64,000 bases of DNA from Andeanibacterium sp035497315 (GCA_035497315.1 DATJDU010000084.1:1-64000), one strand, 5' to 3'. Shown: positions 14,930-23,706, counted from the first letter of the stretch. Notes: generated by a model not told the origin, from the letters alone. Numbers and translations: made by a program.

Positions 14930-16840
14930 TCAGTCTGGCTTGCCGACCACCTCGTCTACCGCGCCCTGCGTCACCGCGTGATAGCCGGAGCGGGTCTTCT
15001 CATATATCCGCCTGGCGATCGGCTGGCCCCAGCTGCCCTGCTTCATCAGCGCGGCATAGAGCGGCTTCACGAATTTGGTGCGGCCCACGCTGGAGAGGAA
15101 GTTCTCCGCCACCGGCACGGCCGGATCGTAGCGATTATTGAGCGCCAGTTCGAGCCAGGCAAACAATATCTCCTTGTTGCCGGACTTCGACAGGCCCAGC
15201 GATGCGTCCAGTTCAGCCAGTTTGGTCTTGTCGAGCTTTGCCGGCAATTTCGCGAGGAACCGCTGACGTTCCGCTGTGGTCCAGCCGGCCCAGGCCTTCG
15301 CATCGGGCTTGCCGCCCGCGCGATAGACTTCCGCCGCCTTGTCCACCCCGGCAAAGGCAGACGCAGGCGGACGCAGGACGTTGGACGGCAGGCCGGGCTT
15401 ATAGACCCAGTCTTCCAGCATCAGCTTCTCTTCCATCTGTGCATCGCCCTGCACCAGATGAGCGCGCATATCGGCCAGCAGCATAGCGGAGGTGGCCGGC
15501 TGGAAGGCGTGCTTGTCGAACCAGCTACGCAGCCACGCATCGAACTTCGCACGGCCCACGATGCTTTCTACCGTGCGCATGAACGTGGCGCCCTTGTCGT
15601 AGATGATGCCGGACGATCCGCCATCGGGCACACCCTCGGCAGGCGGCAGGTGCAGCGCGGTGATGGGCGCATTCATGCCCTCTTCCGCCAGCGCCTTTTC
15701 CATCTCGGCATAGCTCAGCGCGGCCTCCTGTTGCGCGCGCTTCGTGCCGTAGAGTTCCTCCACGATGCGGTTTTCGAAATAGGAAGTGATGCCCTCGTTC
15801 AACCAGCTGTCGGACCAATTGGCATTGGTGACCAGATTGCCCGACCAGCTATGTGCCAGCTCATGCGCGACCAGCCCCGTCAGGCTGCGGTCGCCCGCAA
15901 TGAAGGTGGGCGTCAGGAAGGTCATGGTGGGGTTTTCCATGCCGCCATAGGGGAAGCTGGGCGGAAGGACGATCATCTCGTAGCGGCCCCAGCGATAGGG
16001 GCCATAGAGCTTCTCTGCCGCTTCCACCATCTTCTCGGTGTCGGCCAGCTCGGCTGCGGCCGCATCCAGCATCGAAGGTTCGGTCCATACGCCGGTGCGC
16101 GGGCCAAGCTCGCGATAGGCCAGATCGCCCGCCGCAATCGCGATCAGATAGGGCGCAACCGGCTTGTCCATGCGGAAACGGAAGGCGCGGCGGCCCTCAC
16201 CTGCATCCTCCGGCTCGCCCACGCGCAGGGCGGACATCACCACGGTCAGCGGCTTGGGCGCAGTAATGCGCGCTTCCCAGCTCTGGCGGATGCCGGGGCT
16301 GTCCTGCGTGGGAATCCATGTGCGGTTGAGCGTCGGCTGGCCTTGGCTGAAGAGGTAGGGCTGTTTCCCCCCGGCCGTCTGCTCGGGCGAGAGCCATTGC
16401 AGCGCCGTGGCATCGGGCGTGGCGGAATAGGCGATGACGATCTTGCGGCTCTTGCCGATTGTAATGGTGACCGGCTCGCCCTTCTCTTCCACCTTTTCAC
16501 CCACCGTAAACGGCAGTTCCGCGCCATTCTCATCGGTAATCCTGGCGATCTTCAGCCCGTCGCTGTCGAGCACGACAGTGTCGGCATCGGGCCTGGCGAG
16601 GATATCCAGCGTGGCCGTGCCGCTCACCGTCTTCGCCGCGAAATCCAGGGCGAGGTCCAGCGCAACATGCGTCACCCGCGCCACTTCGGGCTGGGCGAAA
16701 CTCGCCGGATCGCGCGCGTCCTCGCTGGTGAGGATCGGAGAAACCAGTGGTTCTTCAGTGGTTTGCTTATCCACTCCGCCGGAGCAGGCGGAAGCGAGCA
16801 GGGTGAGGGACAGAAGGAACGGCTTGAGCGCGGCGCGCAT
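14930..16840 (-). CDS. M1-family aminopeptidase, predicted lipoprotein
   Basis: Encodes 636 aa. The N-terminus is a lipoprotein signal (L-L-S-L-T-L-L-A-S-A-C-S-G-G, Cys ~19). Catalytic features are the exopeptidase motif G-G-M-E-N, the zinc motif H-E-L-A-H-S-W and the downstream N-E-G-I-T-S-Y-F-E providing the third zinc ligand, in the arrangement typical of leukotriene-A4-hydrolase-like M1 enzymes. It should remove N-terminal residues from peptides in the envelope. The start at 16840 has GGAG upstream and gives a proper signal peptide; a start 45 bases earlier would bury it. The gene is divergent from the aminotransferase at 16977 and 66 bases beyond the rsh start. Confidence 0.92.
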   Translation of the reverse strand: MRAALKPFLLSLTLLASACSGGVDKQTTEEPLVSPILTSEDARDPASFAQPEVARVTHVALDLALDFAAKTVSGTATLDILARPDADTVVLDSDGLKIARITDENGAELPFTVGEKVEEKGEPVTITIGKSRKIVIAYSATPDATALQWLSPEQTAGGKQPYLFSQGQPTLNRTWIPTQDSPGIRQSWEARITAPKPLTVVMSALRVGEPEDAGEGRRAFRFRMDKPVAPYLIAIAAGDLAYRELGPRTGVWTEPSMLDAAAAELADTEKMVEAAEKLYGPYRWGRYEMIVLPPSFPYGGMENPTMTFLTPTFIAGDRSLTGLVAHELAHSWSGNLVTNANWSDSWLNEGITSYFENRIVEELYGTKRAQQEAALSYAEMEKALAEEGMNAPITALHLPPAEGVPDGGSSGIIYDKGATFMRTVESIVGRAKFDAWLRSWFDKHAFQPATSAMLLADMRAHLVQGDAQMEEKLMLEDWVYKPGLPSNVLRPPASAFAGVDKAAEVYRAGGKPDAKAWAGWTTAERQRFLAKLPAKLDKTKLAELDASLGLSKSGNKEILFAWLELALNNRYDPAVPVAENFLSSVGRTKFVKPLYAALMKQGSWGQPIARRIYEKTRSGYHAVTQGAVDEVVGKPD

Positions 16841-16976
16841 CGGATTCTCCGCAAGGATCGGGAAGATTGGCGAAACTGGTTTCACTTAACACTACCAGCC
16901 CGCTCGTCAAATCCCTGCATGCCCGCCGCCATTCTCCGGCTTGCGGGAGGCCGCGTGGGGCTTCACAAAGCGGGCG

Positions 16977-18116
16977 ATGAGCAACGGGCCTTCCACTACC
17001 ATTTTCGAGCGCATGTCCGCCCTCGCGCGGGAGACGGGGGCGATCAATCTGGGCCAGGGTTTCCCTGACCGGGAGCATGCTCCGGAGCTGATCGAGGCGG
17101 CGCGGCGGGCATTGGTGGAACGCTCCAACCAATATCCCCCGATGCGCGGCCTTGCCGAACTTCGTCTCGCAATTTCAGACTATTACGCGCGAGGACAGGG
17201 GCTTAATCTGGCCGGGGAGGAGATCGTCGTCACCTCCGGCGCGACCGAGGCTCTGGCCGCCAGCATCCTGGCCACGATCCGCCCCGGGGACGAGGCAATC
17301 CTGCTGCAACCCTGCTATGACGCCTATCTCCCGCTGGTCGAAAGGGCCGGCGGAACGGCGAAACTGGTCAATCTGGAACCCCCTCTCTGGAGTGTACACA
17401 AAGAGACCATAAGGGCGTCCATCGGCCCCAAGACGCGCCTCATCGTGCTCAACACGCCCAGCAACCCCACCGGAACGATCGTCCCGCGCGAACAGCTGGA
17501 ACAGCTCGGCGAAATCTGCGCGGAGCACGATCTCACCCTGCTGTGCGACGAGGTGTGGGAAGGGATGATCTTCGACGGCACGCCGCATGTCTCCCCCCTT
17601 GCCATCCCGTCGCTGGGCAAGCGGGCGATCAAAGTCGGTTCGGCCGGCAAGATCTTTTCGCTCACCGGATGGAAAGTGGGCTGGGCCATCGCCGCGCCGG
17701 AACTGGCGAACAGGATCGCCGCGCAGCACCAGTTCCTGACCTTCACCACTGCCACCCCGCTGCAATGGGCCGTGGCCGAGGGGCTCACCCTGCCGCGTGA
17801 GTGGCACGAGGCCCACCGCGCGCAATATGGGGCGAGCCGCCAGCGGCTGGTCGAGGGGCTGGAGGCAGCCGGATACAAGGTGCTGCCTTCCAGCGGCACA
17901 TGGTTCGTCACCGTGGACCTTGCCGCATCAGGTCTTCCCGCCGATGACGTGCTGGTGGCCGAGCGCCTGATCCGCGAGGCGGGCGTGGTGACTATCCCGG
18001 TCTCCGCCTTCTATCACGATACGAAGGAAAAGGGCTTCCTGCGCCTGTGCTTCGCCAAGCAGGATGCGGTGCTGGACGAGGCGTTGGCGAAGCTGGCGGG
18101 GTTCCGCAAAGGTTGA
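16977..18116 (+). CDS. Class I/II PLP-dependent aminotransferase
   Basis: Encodes 379 aa of fold-type I aminotransferases, closest in motif pattern to the methionine/kynurenine aminotransferase group. Features: I-N-L-G-Q-G-F-P-D near the N-terminus, Y-P-P-M-R-G-L, T-S-G-A-T-E-A-L, the substrate-binding N-T-P-S-N-P-T-G, C-D-E-V-W-E, and the Schiff-base lysine in V-G-S-A-G-K-I-F-S-L-T-G-W-K-V-G-W. It transfers amino groups between an amino acid and a 2-oxo acid; the exact substrate is uncertain. The ATG at 16977 (M-S-N-G-P-S-T-T-I-F-E-R-M) gives the usual family N-terminus. It is divergent from the M1 peptidase. Confidence 0.9.
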   Translation: MSNGPSTTIFERMSALARETGAINLGQGFPDREHAPELIEAARRALVERSNQYPPMRGLAELRLAISDYYARGQGLNLAGEEIVVTSGATEALAASILATIRPGDEAILLQPCYDAYLPLVERAGGTAKLVNLEPPLWSVHKETIRASIGPKTRLIVLNTPSNPTGTIVPREQLEQLGEICAEHDLTLLCDEVWEGMIFDGTPHVSPLAIPSLGKRAIKVGSAGKIFSLTGWKVGWAIAAPELANRIAAQHQFLTFTTATPLQWAVAEGLTLPREWHEAHRAQYGASRQRLVEGLEAAGYKVLPSSGTWFVTVDLAASGLPADDVLVAERLIREAGVVTIPVSAFYHDTKEKGFLRLCFAKQDAVLDEALAKLAGFRKG

Positions 18117-18251
18117 GCGAAACGGCAGGCACTTATCGCAAGACCTTCACCCTGTTCCGTCCGGAAATGGTCCAACGCGTAAGTACCATCACGTGCTTCC
18201 AGGCGGCGAGATTTAGCCAGACCTTAAAGTTTGGAACCTAAATCCAAAGTC

Positions 18252-19259
18252 ATGGAAAAACCGGCGCCTCAGCTCCGCTTCGCATGGAAGCCCATGCTCG
18301 TTCAAAGCCAGATCGTGGGCATTCTCGTCACTGCGCAGTTCCAGCTGCATATGTGGACGGATATGAAGCCGCAGCCCACCACGCCTGACAAGGCGATCCT
18401 GTTCTTCCTGTTCTTCGCCGGGCTGAATTTCGCGGTGATGTTCGCGGGTGACCGGCTCGCCCGCAAGATGGGCTGGTGGACACGCGGCACGTATATGGGG
18501 CTGGGCGCGATTGCCGCCAGCCTTGCCCACGCCGTAGCACTCGCCCCGGCCGCCTATGTGCTGGCGTTCCACCAGGGAACATTGTTCGCCCTTCTGCTCG
18601 TGCCGATCCTCATCGGAACAGCAACGGCTTTCCTGATGCATAAGAGCCTGGGATATGCCGCAGAGGGAGACGATCCTCACGCCCTGTTCCAAAAAGTGAA
18701 CGGCGGCACTGAAGCCAGCGCAGTTTATGACATCGGCTCGGCCGAATATTATGACGGCCCCCTGCAGATACGCACTTCCGCGACTGCCGCCCTCATCGCC
18801 GCCTTTACCGGTTCCGCGCTATACGTGTTCATCACGCTGATAAGCCTGACGGACGGCGTGCTCCCGGCCGGCGCCCTTCCCCCTCTGTTCACGCAGAGCC
18901 CGATCCTCGCCGCGCTGTTCGGCATCTGCGGCACTGCTGCGCCGTTCTATGTATTTATCCGCCGTTCGCATGCCTTTTTGCAAAAGCGCGGAAAGGACAG
19001 CCTCAAGTCCTATGCCCTTGCCGGCGTCTTTGTACCGCTCGGCTTCGCACTCGCTCTGCTCGCACTGATGGGCCCCTTCGGCATAATCTTTGTGCTACCG
19101 TGGATATTGCCCTCGGTCGCGGCAATGGCCACGTACCATCGCCTCGCCGGTTTTGAGCCGCTTGGCCTGCCGGAGGACATTGAGGTTCGCGATCCTCGCA
19201 CCATGTTGCCTGCCCACCACATAAGGCGCCGTGTCAGGCGGATCGTCCGGGCAGATTGA
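18252..19259 (+). CDS. Multi-pass membrane protein of unknown function
   Basis: Encodes 335 aa with about five or six hydrophobic segments, including A-I-L-F-F-L-F-F-A-G-L-N-F-A-V-M-F-A-G, G-L-G-A-I-A-A-S-L-A-H-A-V-A-L-A, T-L-F-A-L-L-L-V-P-I-L-I-G-T-A and F-V-P-L-G-F-A-L-A-L-L-A-L-M-G. The C-terminus is very basic (R-R-R-V-R-R-I-V-R-A). No catalytic or transport motif is recognised. An in-frame TTG 21 bases upstream is possible, but the ATG is preferred. The gene is a single unit between the aminotransferase and the convergent hemF operon. Confidence 0.7.
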   Translation: MEKPAPQLRFAWKPMLVQSQIVGILVTAQFQLHMWTDMKPQPTTPDKAILFFLFFAGLNFAVMFAGDRLARKMGWWTRGTYMGLGAIAASLAHAVALAPAAYVLAFHQGTLFALLLVPILIGTATAFLMHKSLGYAAEGDDPHALFQKVNGGTEASAVYDIGSAEYYDGPLQIRTSATAALIAAFTGSALYVFITLISLTDGVLPAGALPPLFTQSPILAALFGICGTAAPFYVFIRRSHAFLQKRGKDSLKSYALAGVFVPLGFALALLALMGPFGIIFVLPWILPSVAAMATYHRLAGFEPLGLPEDIEVRDPRTMLPAHHIRRRVRRIVRAD

Positions 19260-19365
19260 TCGGCAAACGCGTCGCCCGGTGTCGTGCAATAGGCGGAAGA
19301 CAAATGAGCGGAGACTTTGAAGTCTCCCCAATTTAGGTCGCGTACCCCCTCACTCCGCAATCAGC

Positions 19366-19794
19366 TCAGTTCTTCGGCTTCAGCCCCACAGCCGCAATGC
19401 CCGCCAGCGCGCAGGCTTCGTCATTGTCCGACGTATCCCCGGTAATCCCGATCGCGCCCACGACCACCCCGTTCGCGTCGCAGGCGATCACACCGCCTGC
19501 CGCGGGGACCATGCCGCCTTCGCCCATCGTGTCGACCGAGGCGACGAAATGCGGGCGTTCCAGCGCCATGTCGCCGATGGTGCGGCTCGATACGCCCAGC
19601 GCCAGCGCGCCTGCCGCCTTGCCGGTGGCCAGCTTCACGCGCATGTTCGATGCCCCGTCCTGACGCTGGCAAGCAATCATATGCCCGCCCGCATCCAGCA
19701 CCACCACGGTCAGCGGCTTGAGCGCCAGTTCAGCGCCCTTGGTCAGGGCGGCTTCGATCATGCTATTGGCCTGGGCAAGGTCGATACGGTGCAT
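19366..19794 (-). CDS. GlcG/HbpS-family heme-binding-type protein
   Basis: Encodes 142 aa of the GlcG/HbpS family (DUF336). The family pattern is clear: L-A-Q-A-N-S-M-I-E-A-A-L, then V-V-V-L-D-A-G-G-H-M-I-A-C-Q-R-Q-D-G-A, A-A-G-G-V-I-A-C-D-A-N-G-V-V-V-G-A-I-G-I-T-G, and the C-terminal D-N-D-E-A-C-A. Some members bind or degrade heme, others are uncharacterised accessory proteins. Its position directly after hemF, with the gene starting 6 bases before the hemF stop region or overlapping it by 10 bases from a GTG at 19809, suggests a link to heme synthesis. The ATG at 19794 is preferred because GGAG lies nine bases upstream. Confidence 0.82.
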   Translation of the reverse strand: MHRIDLAQANSMIEAALTKGAELALKPLTVVVLDAGGHMIACQRQDGASNMRVKLATGKAAGALALGVSSRTIGDMALERPHFVASVDTMGEGGMVPAAGGVIACDANGVVVGAIGITGDTSDNDEACALAGIAAVGLKPKN

Positions 19795-19799
19795 GCGGG

Positions 19800-20672
19800 T
19801 CAGCTCCACTTAACTTCGGGGGGCAGGCTCATCAGGATAGCGTCGATATTGCCGCCGGTCCTCAGGCCGAACAAGGTTCCCCGGTCATAGACCAGATTGA
19901 ATTCGACATAGCGGCCGCGCCATTCGAGCTGGGCCTGCTTTTCCGCCTCGCTGAATTCCATCGCCATACGCTGGCGCACGATCCTGGGGAACACATCCAG
20001 GAACGCCTCGCCCACATCGCGGGTGAAGGCGAAATTGCGTTCCCACTCAGGCAGGTCGGCGCATTCGAGGTGATCGTAGAAGATGCCCCCCACGCCGCGC
20101 GCCACATTGCGATGAGGGATGAAGAAATATTCGTCCGCCCATTTCTTGAACTTTTCGTAATAGGTGGGGTTATGGCCGGCACAGGCCGCGCGAAAGGCCG
20201 CGTGGAACTGTTCGGTATCTTCCTCGTAGGGGATCGGCGGATTGAGATCCGCCCCGCCGCCGAACCACGCCTTGCTGGTGGTCAGGAAGCGGGTGTTCAT
20301 ATGCACGGCGGGCACATGCGGATTGGCCATATGGGCCACCAGGCTGATCCCGGTGGCAGTGAAGCCGGGATTATCCTCATTCGCACCGTTAATCGTCTGG
20401 GCAAAGCCGGGGGCGAAATTGCCCATCACGGTGGAGACATTGACCCCCACCTTTTCAAACACCTTGCCCTTCATCTGCCCGCGCACCCCGCCGCCGGGCC
20501 CATTGATCCCGCCTTCGCCGCCGTCGTCCCCTTCCCGGTCCCACGGCGTATATTCGAAGCTCGCATCGCTGCCTGCCTCGCGCTCGATTGCCTCGAAGGC
20601 GGCGCAGATGCGGTCGCGCAGGCTTTCGAACCATTCGCGGGCCTGGGTGGTCTGAGGGGTCCAGTCGGTCAT
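19800..20672 (-). CDS. hemF: Oxygen-dependent coproporphyrinogen-III oxidase
   Basis: Encodes 290 aa, close to the family's usual ~300. HemF oxidatively decarboxylates coproporphyrinogen III to protoporphyrinogen IX with O2, late in heme synthesis. Motifs include G-G-G-V-R-G-Q-M-K-G-K-V-F-E-K-V-G-V-N, H-M-A-N-P-H-V-P-A-V-H-M-N-T-R, W-F-G-G-G-A-D-L-N-P, H-R-N-V-A-R-G-V-G-G-I-F-Y-D-H and the C-terminal Y-D-R-G-T-L-F-G-L-R-T-G-G-N. The ATG with GGAAG eight bases upstream was chosen over one five codons earlier. It is followed by the HbpS-like gene and is divergent from pdeM. Confidence 0.96.
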   Translation of the reverse strand: MTDWTPQTTQAREWFESLRDRICAAFEAIEREAGSDASFEYTPWDREGDDGGEGGINGPGGGVRGQMKGKVFEKVGVNVSTVMGNFAPGFAQTINGANEDNPGFTATGISLVAHMANPHVPAVHMNTRFLTTSKAWFGGGADLNPPIPYEEDTEQFHAAFRAACAGHNPTYYEKFKKWADEYFFIPHRNVARGVGGIFYDHLECADLPEWERNFAFTRDVGEAFLDVFPRIVRQRMAMEFSEAEKQAQLEWRGRYVEFNLVYDRGTLFGLRTGGNIDAILMSLPPEVKWS

Positions 20673-20743
20673 CGCATCTTCCAGCATCGTTTGTGGGCTT
20701 AGGCCTCCTCCCCCTTGCCAAACCCGCCGCCCGACGGCAAGGC

Positions 20744-21460
20744 ATGGCCATGGTTCCGCTTTCGTTCCAACCCGCCTTCGGCTTCGAGAGCGAGGAATTC
20801 GCGCTGGTCGGCGGGCGGGCGCTTTATTGGCCGCGCGAACAGGCGCTGCTGGTGGCGGACCTGCATCTGGAAAAGGCCAGCTTCTATGCCCGCCACGGCC
20901 AGATGCTGCCCCCCTATGACAGCCGCGACACGCTTGCCCGGCTGGCAGATGCGATCCGCATCACCGGCGCCCGGCGGGTGTTTACCCTGGGGGACAATTT
21001 CCATGACGATGGCGGCGCCCTGCGGCTGGAGCCCCATGCGGCGGGGATGCTGGATGCACTGACCCGCGCGGTCGATTGGGTATGGATCACCGGCAATCAT
21101 GATTCGCGGCTGGAAGGGGCGCTGGGCGGCTCGCTGACGGAAGAACTGGAAGTTTCCGGCATCATGCTGCGCCATCAGGCCTCCCCCGGGGAGACAAGGC
21201 CGGAGCTTTCGGGACATTTCCACCCGAGGTTCAAACTCACCGCGCGCGGCCGTTCGATCAGCCGCCCTTGCGCCGTGACAGGCTCCTCCCCATCTGGAGC
21301 GGGACGGATGATCCTGCCCGCCTTTGGCGCGCTTACGGGCGGAATGGATGCTTCCGATCCGGCGATCCTCCAGGCGATGCAACCTGCCCGTTCGGTGGAT
21401 GCCATCGTGCCGGTGAAGGACCGCTTGCTGCAATTCCCGCTGTGGCGGGCGGGCGCCTGA
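20744..21460 (+). CDS. pdeM: Ligase-associated DNA damage response endonuclease PdeM
   Basis: Encodes 238 aa of the PdeM metallophosphoesterase family. Metal-ligand motifs in order: A-D-L-H-L-E-K-A-S-F-Y-A-R-H-G, L-G-D-N-F-H-D-D, T-G-N-H-D-S-R and S-G-H-F-H-P-R. The family is named for frequent linkage to a LigD-type ATP-dependent ligase and an Lhr-like helicase in a DNA-damage cluster; neither is adjacent here, so the gene is stand-alone. The start may be either of two ATGs six bases apart (M-A-M-V). It is divergent from hemF with a short shared upstream region. Confidence 0.9.
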   Translation: MAMVPLSFQPAFGFESEEFALVGGRALYWPREQALLVADLHLEKASFYARHGQMLPPYDSRDTLARLADAIRITGARRVFTLGDNFHDDGGALRLEPHAAGMLDALTRAVDWVWITGNHDSRLEGALGGSLTEELEVSGIMLRHQASPGETRPELSGHFHPRFKLTARGRSISRPCAVTGSSPSGAGRMILPAFGALTGGMDASDPAILQAMQPARSVDAIVPVKDRLLQFPLWRAGA

Positions 21461-21555
21461 TCGGGCCCGGCAGAAAAGCGCCCCAGCCCCCCTTTCGCTG
21501 GCGGCAAATACACATTAAGACGCGCCCTTCGAAAACCGCCACCCGAAGTAATTAC

Positions 21556-21571
21556 AGGAGACCGCACAATA
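21556..21571 (+). promoter_or_regulatory. Ribosome-binding site and ATA start of infC
   Basis: AGGAG at 21556-21560 is followed by eight bases and ATA at 21569-21571. This is ideal Shine-Dalgarno spacing for ATA. The first ATG in the frame (21590) has GGAG only one base upstream, too close to function. infC genes commonly begin with a rare AUU/AUC/AUA codon. Confidence 0.75.
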
Positions 21572-22111
21572 GCCCGTCCACCCCGGAGAATGCTGGCGCC
21601 ACCCGTTAAAAGCGGCCCGCGCTATGACAATCTCATCCAGTCCGACAAGGTTCGCGTCATTGACGAAAACGGCGAGAATCTAGGTGTCATGTACACCAGC
21701 GAGGCGATCGATCAGGCCGCCCAGGTCGGCATGAATCTGGTCGAGGTATCACCCAATGCAGACCCGCCGGTCTGCAAGTTTCTCGATGTCGGCAAATTCC
21801 GCTACGAGGCGCAGAAGAAGGCCAATGCTGCGCGCAAGACGCAGAAGACGCAGGACATCAAAGAAATCAAGATGCGCCCCAATATCGACACGCATGATTA
21901 TGACGTGAAGATGCGCAACGTGACCAAGTTCCTTGAGGAAGGCGACAAGGTGAAGATCACCCTGCGTTTCCGCGGCCGTGAAATGAGCCACCAGGAACTC
22001 GGCATGAACCTCTTGAAGCGGGTGCAGGACGATGTTGCGGAAATCGCCAAGATCGAAGCCTATCCGCGACTCGAAGGCCGACAGATGCTGATGGTGCTGT
22101 CGCCCAAGTAA
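21569..22111 (+). CDS. infC: Translation initiation factor IF-3
   Basis: Encodes 180 aa if translation starts at the ATA codon, or 173 aa from the ATG at 21590. The N-domain (R-Y-D-N-L-I-Q-S-D-K-V-R-V-I-D-E-N-G, P-P-V-C-K-F-L-D-V-G-K-F-R-Y) and C-domain (K-E-I-K-M-R-P-N-I-D-T-H-D-Y, V-K-I-T-L-R-F-R-G-R-E-M) are complete. IF-3 binds the 30S subunit, prevents premature 50S joining and rejects non-canonical start codons and mismatched initiator tRNA. A rare start codon on its own mRNA therefore makes a negative feedback loop. The added N-terminal residues (A-R-P-P-R-R) are basic, like those of homologues. rpmI/rplT do not follow; a REP-like repeat and a transporter do. Confidence 0.95.
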   Translation: MARPPRRMLAPPVKSGPRYDNLIQSDKVRVIDENGENLGVMYTSEAIDQAAQVGMNLVEVSPNADPPVCKFLDVGKFRYEAQKKANAARKTQKTQDIKEIKMRPNIDTHDYDVKMRNVTKFLEEGDKVKITLRFRGREMSHQELGMNLLKRVQDDVAEIAKIEAYPRLEGRQMLMVLSPK

Positions 22112-22125
22112 GGCGCCTTATACTT

Positions 22126-22211
22126 CGTCATTGCGAGGGGGTGAGAACCCCTTAGCAACCCAGGGCCCGGAACCAACCTCCCTGGATTGCTTCGCCATGC
22201 TCGCAATGACG
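22126..22211. repeat. REP-like palindromic intergenic repeat
   Basis: Perfect 12-base inverted arms, CGTCATTGCGAG (22126-22137) and CTCGCAATGACG (22200-22211), enclose internal hairpin-forming segments (GGGGT...ACCCC, CCAGG...CCTGG). A shorter copy with the same CTCGCAATGACG end occurs near 60802-60840. Such elements are scattered through sphingomonad and other alphaproteobacterial genomes between genes. Here it separates infC from the transporter gene and may act as a transcription terminator or mRNA stabiliser. Confidence 0.75.
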
Positions 22212-22289
22212 AGGATTCCGGAGGCCTTGCGCCTTTCCACCGGCATACTCTAGGTTATCCCTCGGGAAGCAGGGGGAACCTAAGCGACA

Positions 22290-23702
22290 ATGACCGCCCA
22301 ACGCATCGGCCTTCTGGCCGGCCTCGCCGGTTTTCTCCTCACCCTGATACTGCCCGCACCCGCCGGGATGCCAGCGCAGGCATGGATTGTGGCGGGGCTC
22401 ACCATCTGGATGGCGGCGTGGTGGATGACGGAAGCCGTCCCGCTTACCGCCACGGCGCTGCTGCCCTTCGTGGTGCTGCCCTTTGCCGGCGTGATGAGCG
22501 CGAACAAGGCAGCCAGTGCCTATTATTCGCCGATCCTGTTCCTGATCCTGGGCGGCGCCTTCCTGGCACTGGCGATAGAGCGCACCGGGCTTCACCGGCG
22601 GTTGGCGCTGACGATCCTGAACCGGGTGGGGACCAAGGGCGGAAGCACGCAATTGCTGCTGGCGTTCATGATCTCGGCCGCGGTACTTTCCATGGTGATC
22701 TCCAACACGTCCACTGCGCTCATCATGATGCCCATGGCGCTGGCCGTGCTCACCGGCGGGGGCGTGGCCGATGACGACCGCGAGGGGCTGGCCGGGGCGC
22801 TGCCCATGGGGATCGCCTTTGCGGCCTCCATCGGGGGGCTGGGCACTATCGTGGGTTCACCCACCAATGCGATTGCCGTGGGCCTGCTGGACGAGATGAT
22901 CGGCGTGCATATCAGCTTCGCCCGCTGGAGCCTCTATGGCCTGCCGATCGTCATCCTGGGCATCCCGCTAGCCGCGTGGATCATCGCGCGGGTGCAGAAG
23001 ACGGCCAGCCATCCTTTCGATATCGATGCCGCGCGCCGCGCGGTGACCTGCGGGCATGAATGGTCCGTTCCGGAAAAGCGGCTCGTCCCGATCATCGCCA
23101 TCGCCTTCATTGCCTGGATGGCCCAACCCTGGCTCGAGCCTTTGCTGCCAGACGGGTCGCTTACCGACGGCACCATCGCGGTAATCGCGGGCCTCTCGCT
23201 GTTCCTCCTGCCCGACGGCACGGGCCGCCCGATGCTGGTGTGGAGCGAGGCAGACCGGGCGCCCTGGGGAGTGATCATGATGTTCGGCGGCGGGCTGGCG
23301 CTGGCAGCGGGGATGAGCGAATCCGGCCTGGCGGACTGGCTGGGCCAATCGCTGCTGCCGCTTTCCACCGTGCCCCTGTTCATCGTCGCGCTGGCGATTG
23401 TCGCCATGGTGATCGTGATCACCGAATTCGCCAGCAATGTCGCCACCGCCAGCGGGATCATCCCGGTGGTGGCTAGCCTAGTCGTGGCGTTGGGGGCAGA
23501 CCCCGTCCTGCTCGCCGTGCCTGCCGCAATGGCGGCAAGCTGGGGCTTTATGCTGCCCGCCGGCACCGGCCCCAACGCCATCGCCTGGGCCACCGGTCGC
23601 ATCCGCCTGCCGCGCATGGTGGGTGCAGGGGTGGCGCTCGACATGGCGGGCGCCGTGCTGATTGTGGCGGCGGTGTGGGGCGTGGCAGCGCTGGTGGGCT
23701 AG
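22290..23702 (+). CDS. DASS (SLC13)-family anion/sodium symporter
   Basis: Encodes 470 aa with about 11-12 transmembrane helices. Family motifs are present in both repeat halves: S-N-T-S-T-A-L-I-M-M-P-M-A, then G-L-G-T-I-V-G-S-P-T-N-A-I-A-V-G; and T-E-F-A-S-N-V-A-T-A-S-G-I-I-P-V, then P-A-G-T-G-P-N-A-I-A-W-A-T-G. The SNT-type motifs bind substrate carboxylates and Na+. Members import C4-dicarboxylates, citrate or sulfate in the inner membrane; the substrate cannot be fixed. The gene follows infC after the REP-like repeat and converges on the J-domain gene. Confidence 0.92.
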   Translation: MTAQRIGLLAGLAGFLLTLILPAPAGMPAQAWIVAGLTIWMAAWWMTEAVPLTATALLPFVVLPFAGVMSANKAASAYYSPILFLILGGAFLALAIERTGLHRRLALTILNRVGTKGGSTQLLLAFMISAAVLSMVISNTSTALIMMPMALAVLTGGGVADDDREGLAGALPMGIAFAASIGGLGTIVGSPTNAIAVGLLDEMIGVHISFARWSLYGLPIVILGIPLAAWIIARVQKTASHPFDIDAARRAVTCGHEWSVPEKRLVPIIAIAFIAWMAQPWLEPLLPDGSLTDGTIAVIAGLSLFLLPDGTGRPMLVWSEADRAPWGVIMMFGGGLALAAGMSESGLADWLGQSLLPLSTVPLFIVALAIVAMVIVITEFASNVATASGIIPVVASLVVALGADPVLLAVPAAMAASWGFMLPAGTGPNAIAWATGRIRLPRMVGAGVALDMAGAVLIVAAVWGVAALVG

Positions 23703-23706
23703 GCGT

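Noticed and set aside
12842..17068. A 1408-codon open frame on the + strand across rsh and the M1 peptidase genes
   Set aside because: It is antisense to two clear genes and reads as low-complexity His/Arg/Gly-rich sequence, as expected from the complementary strand of high-GC codons.
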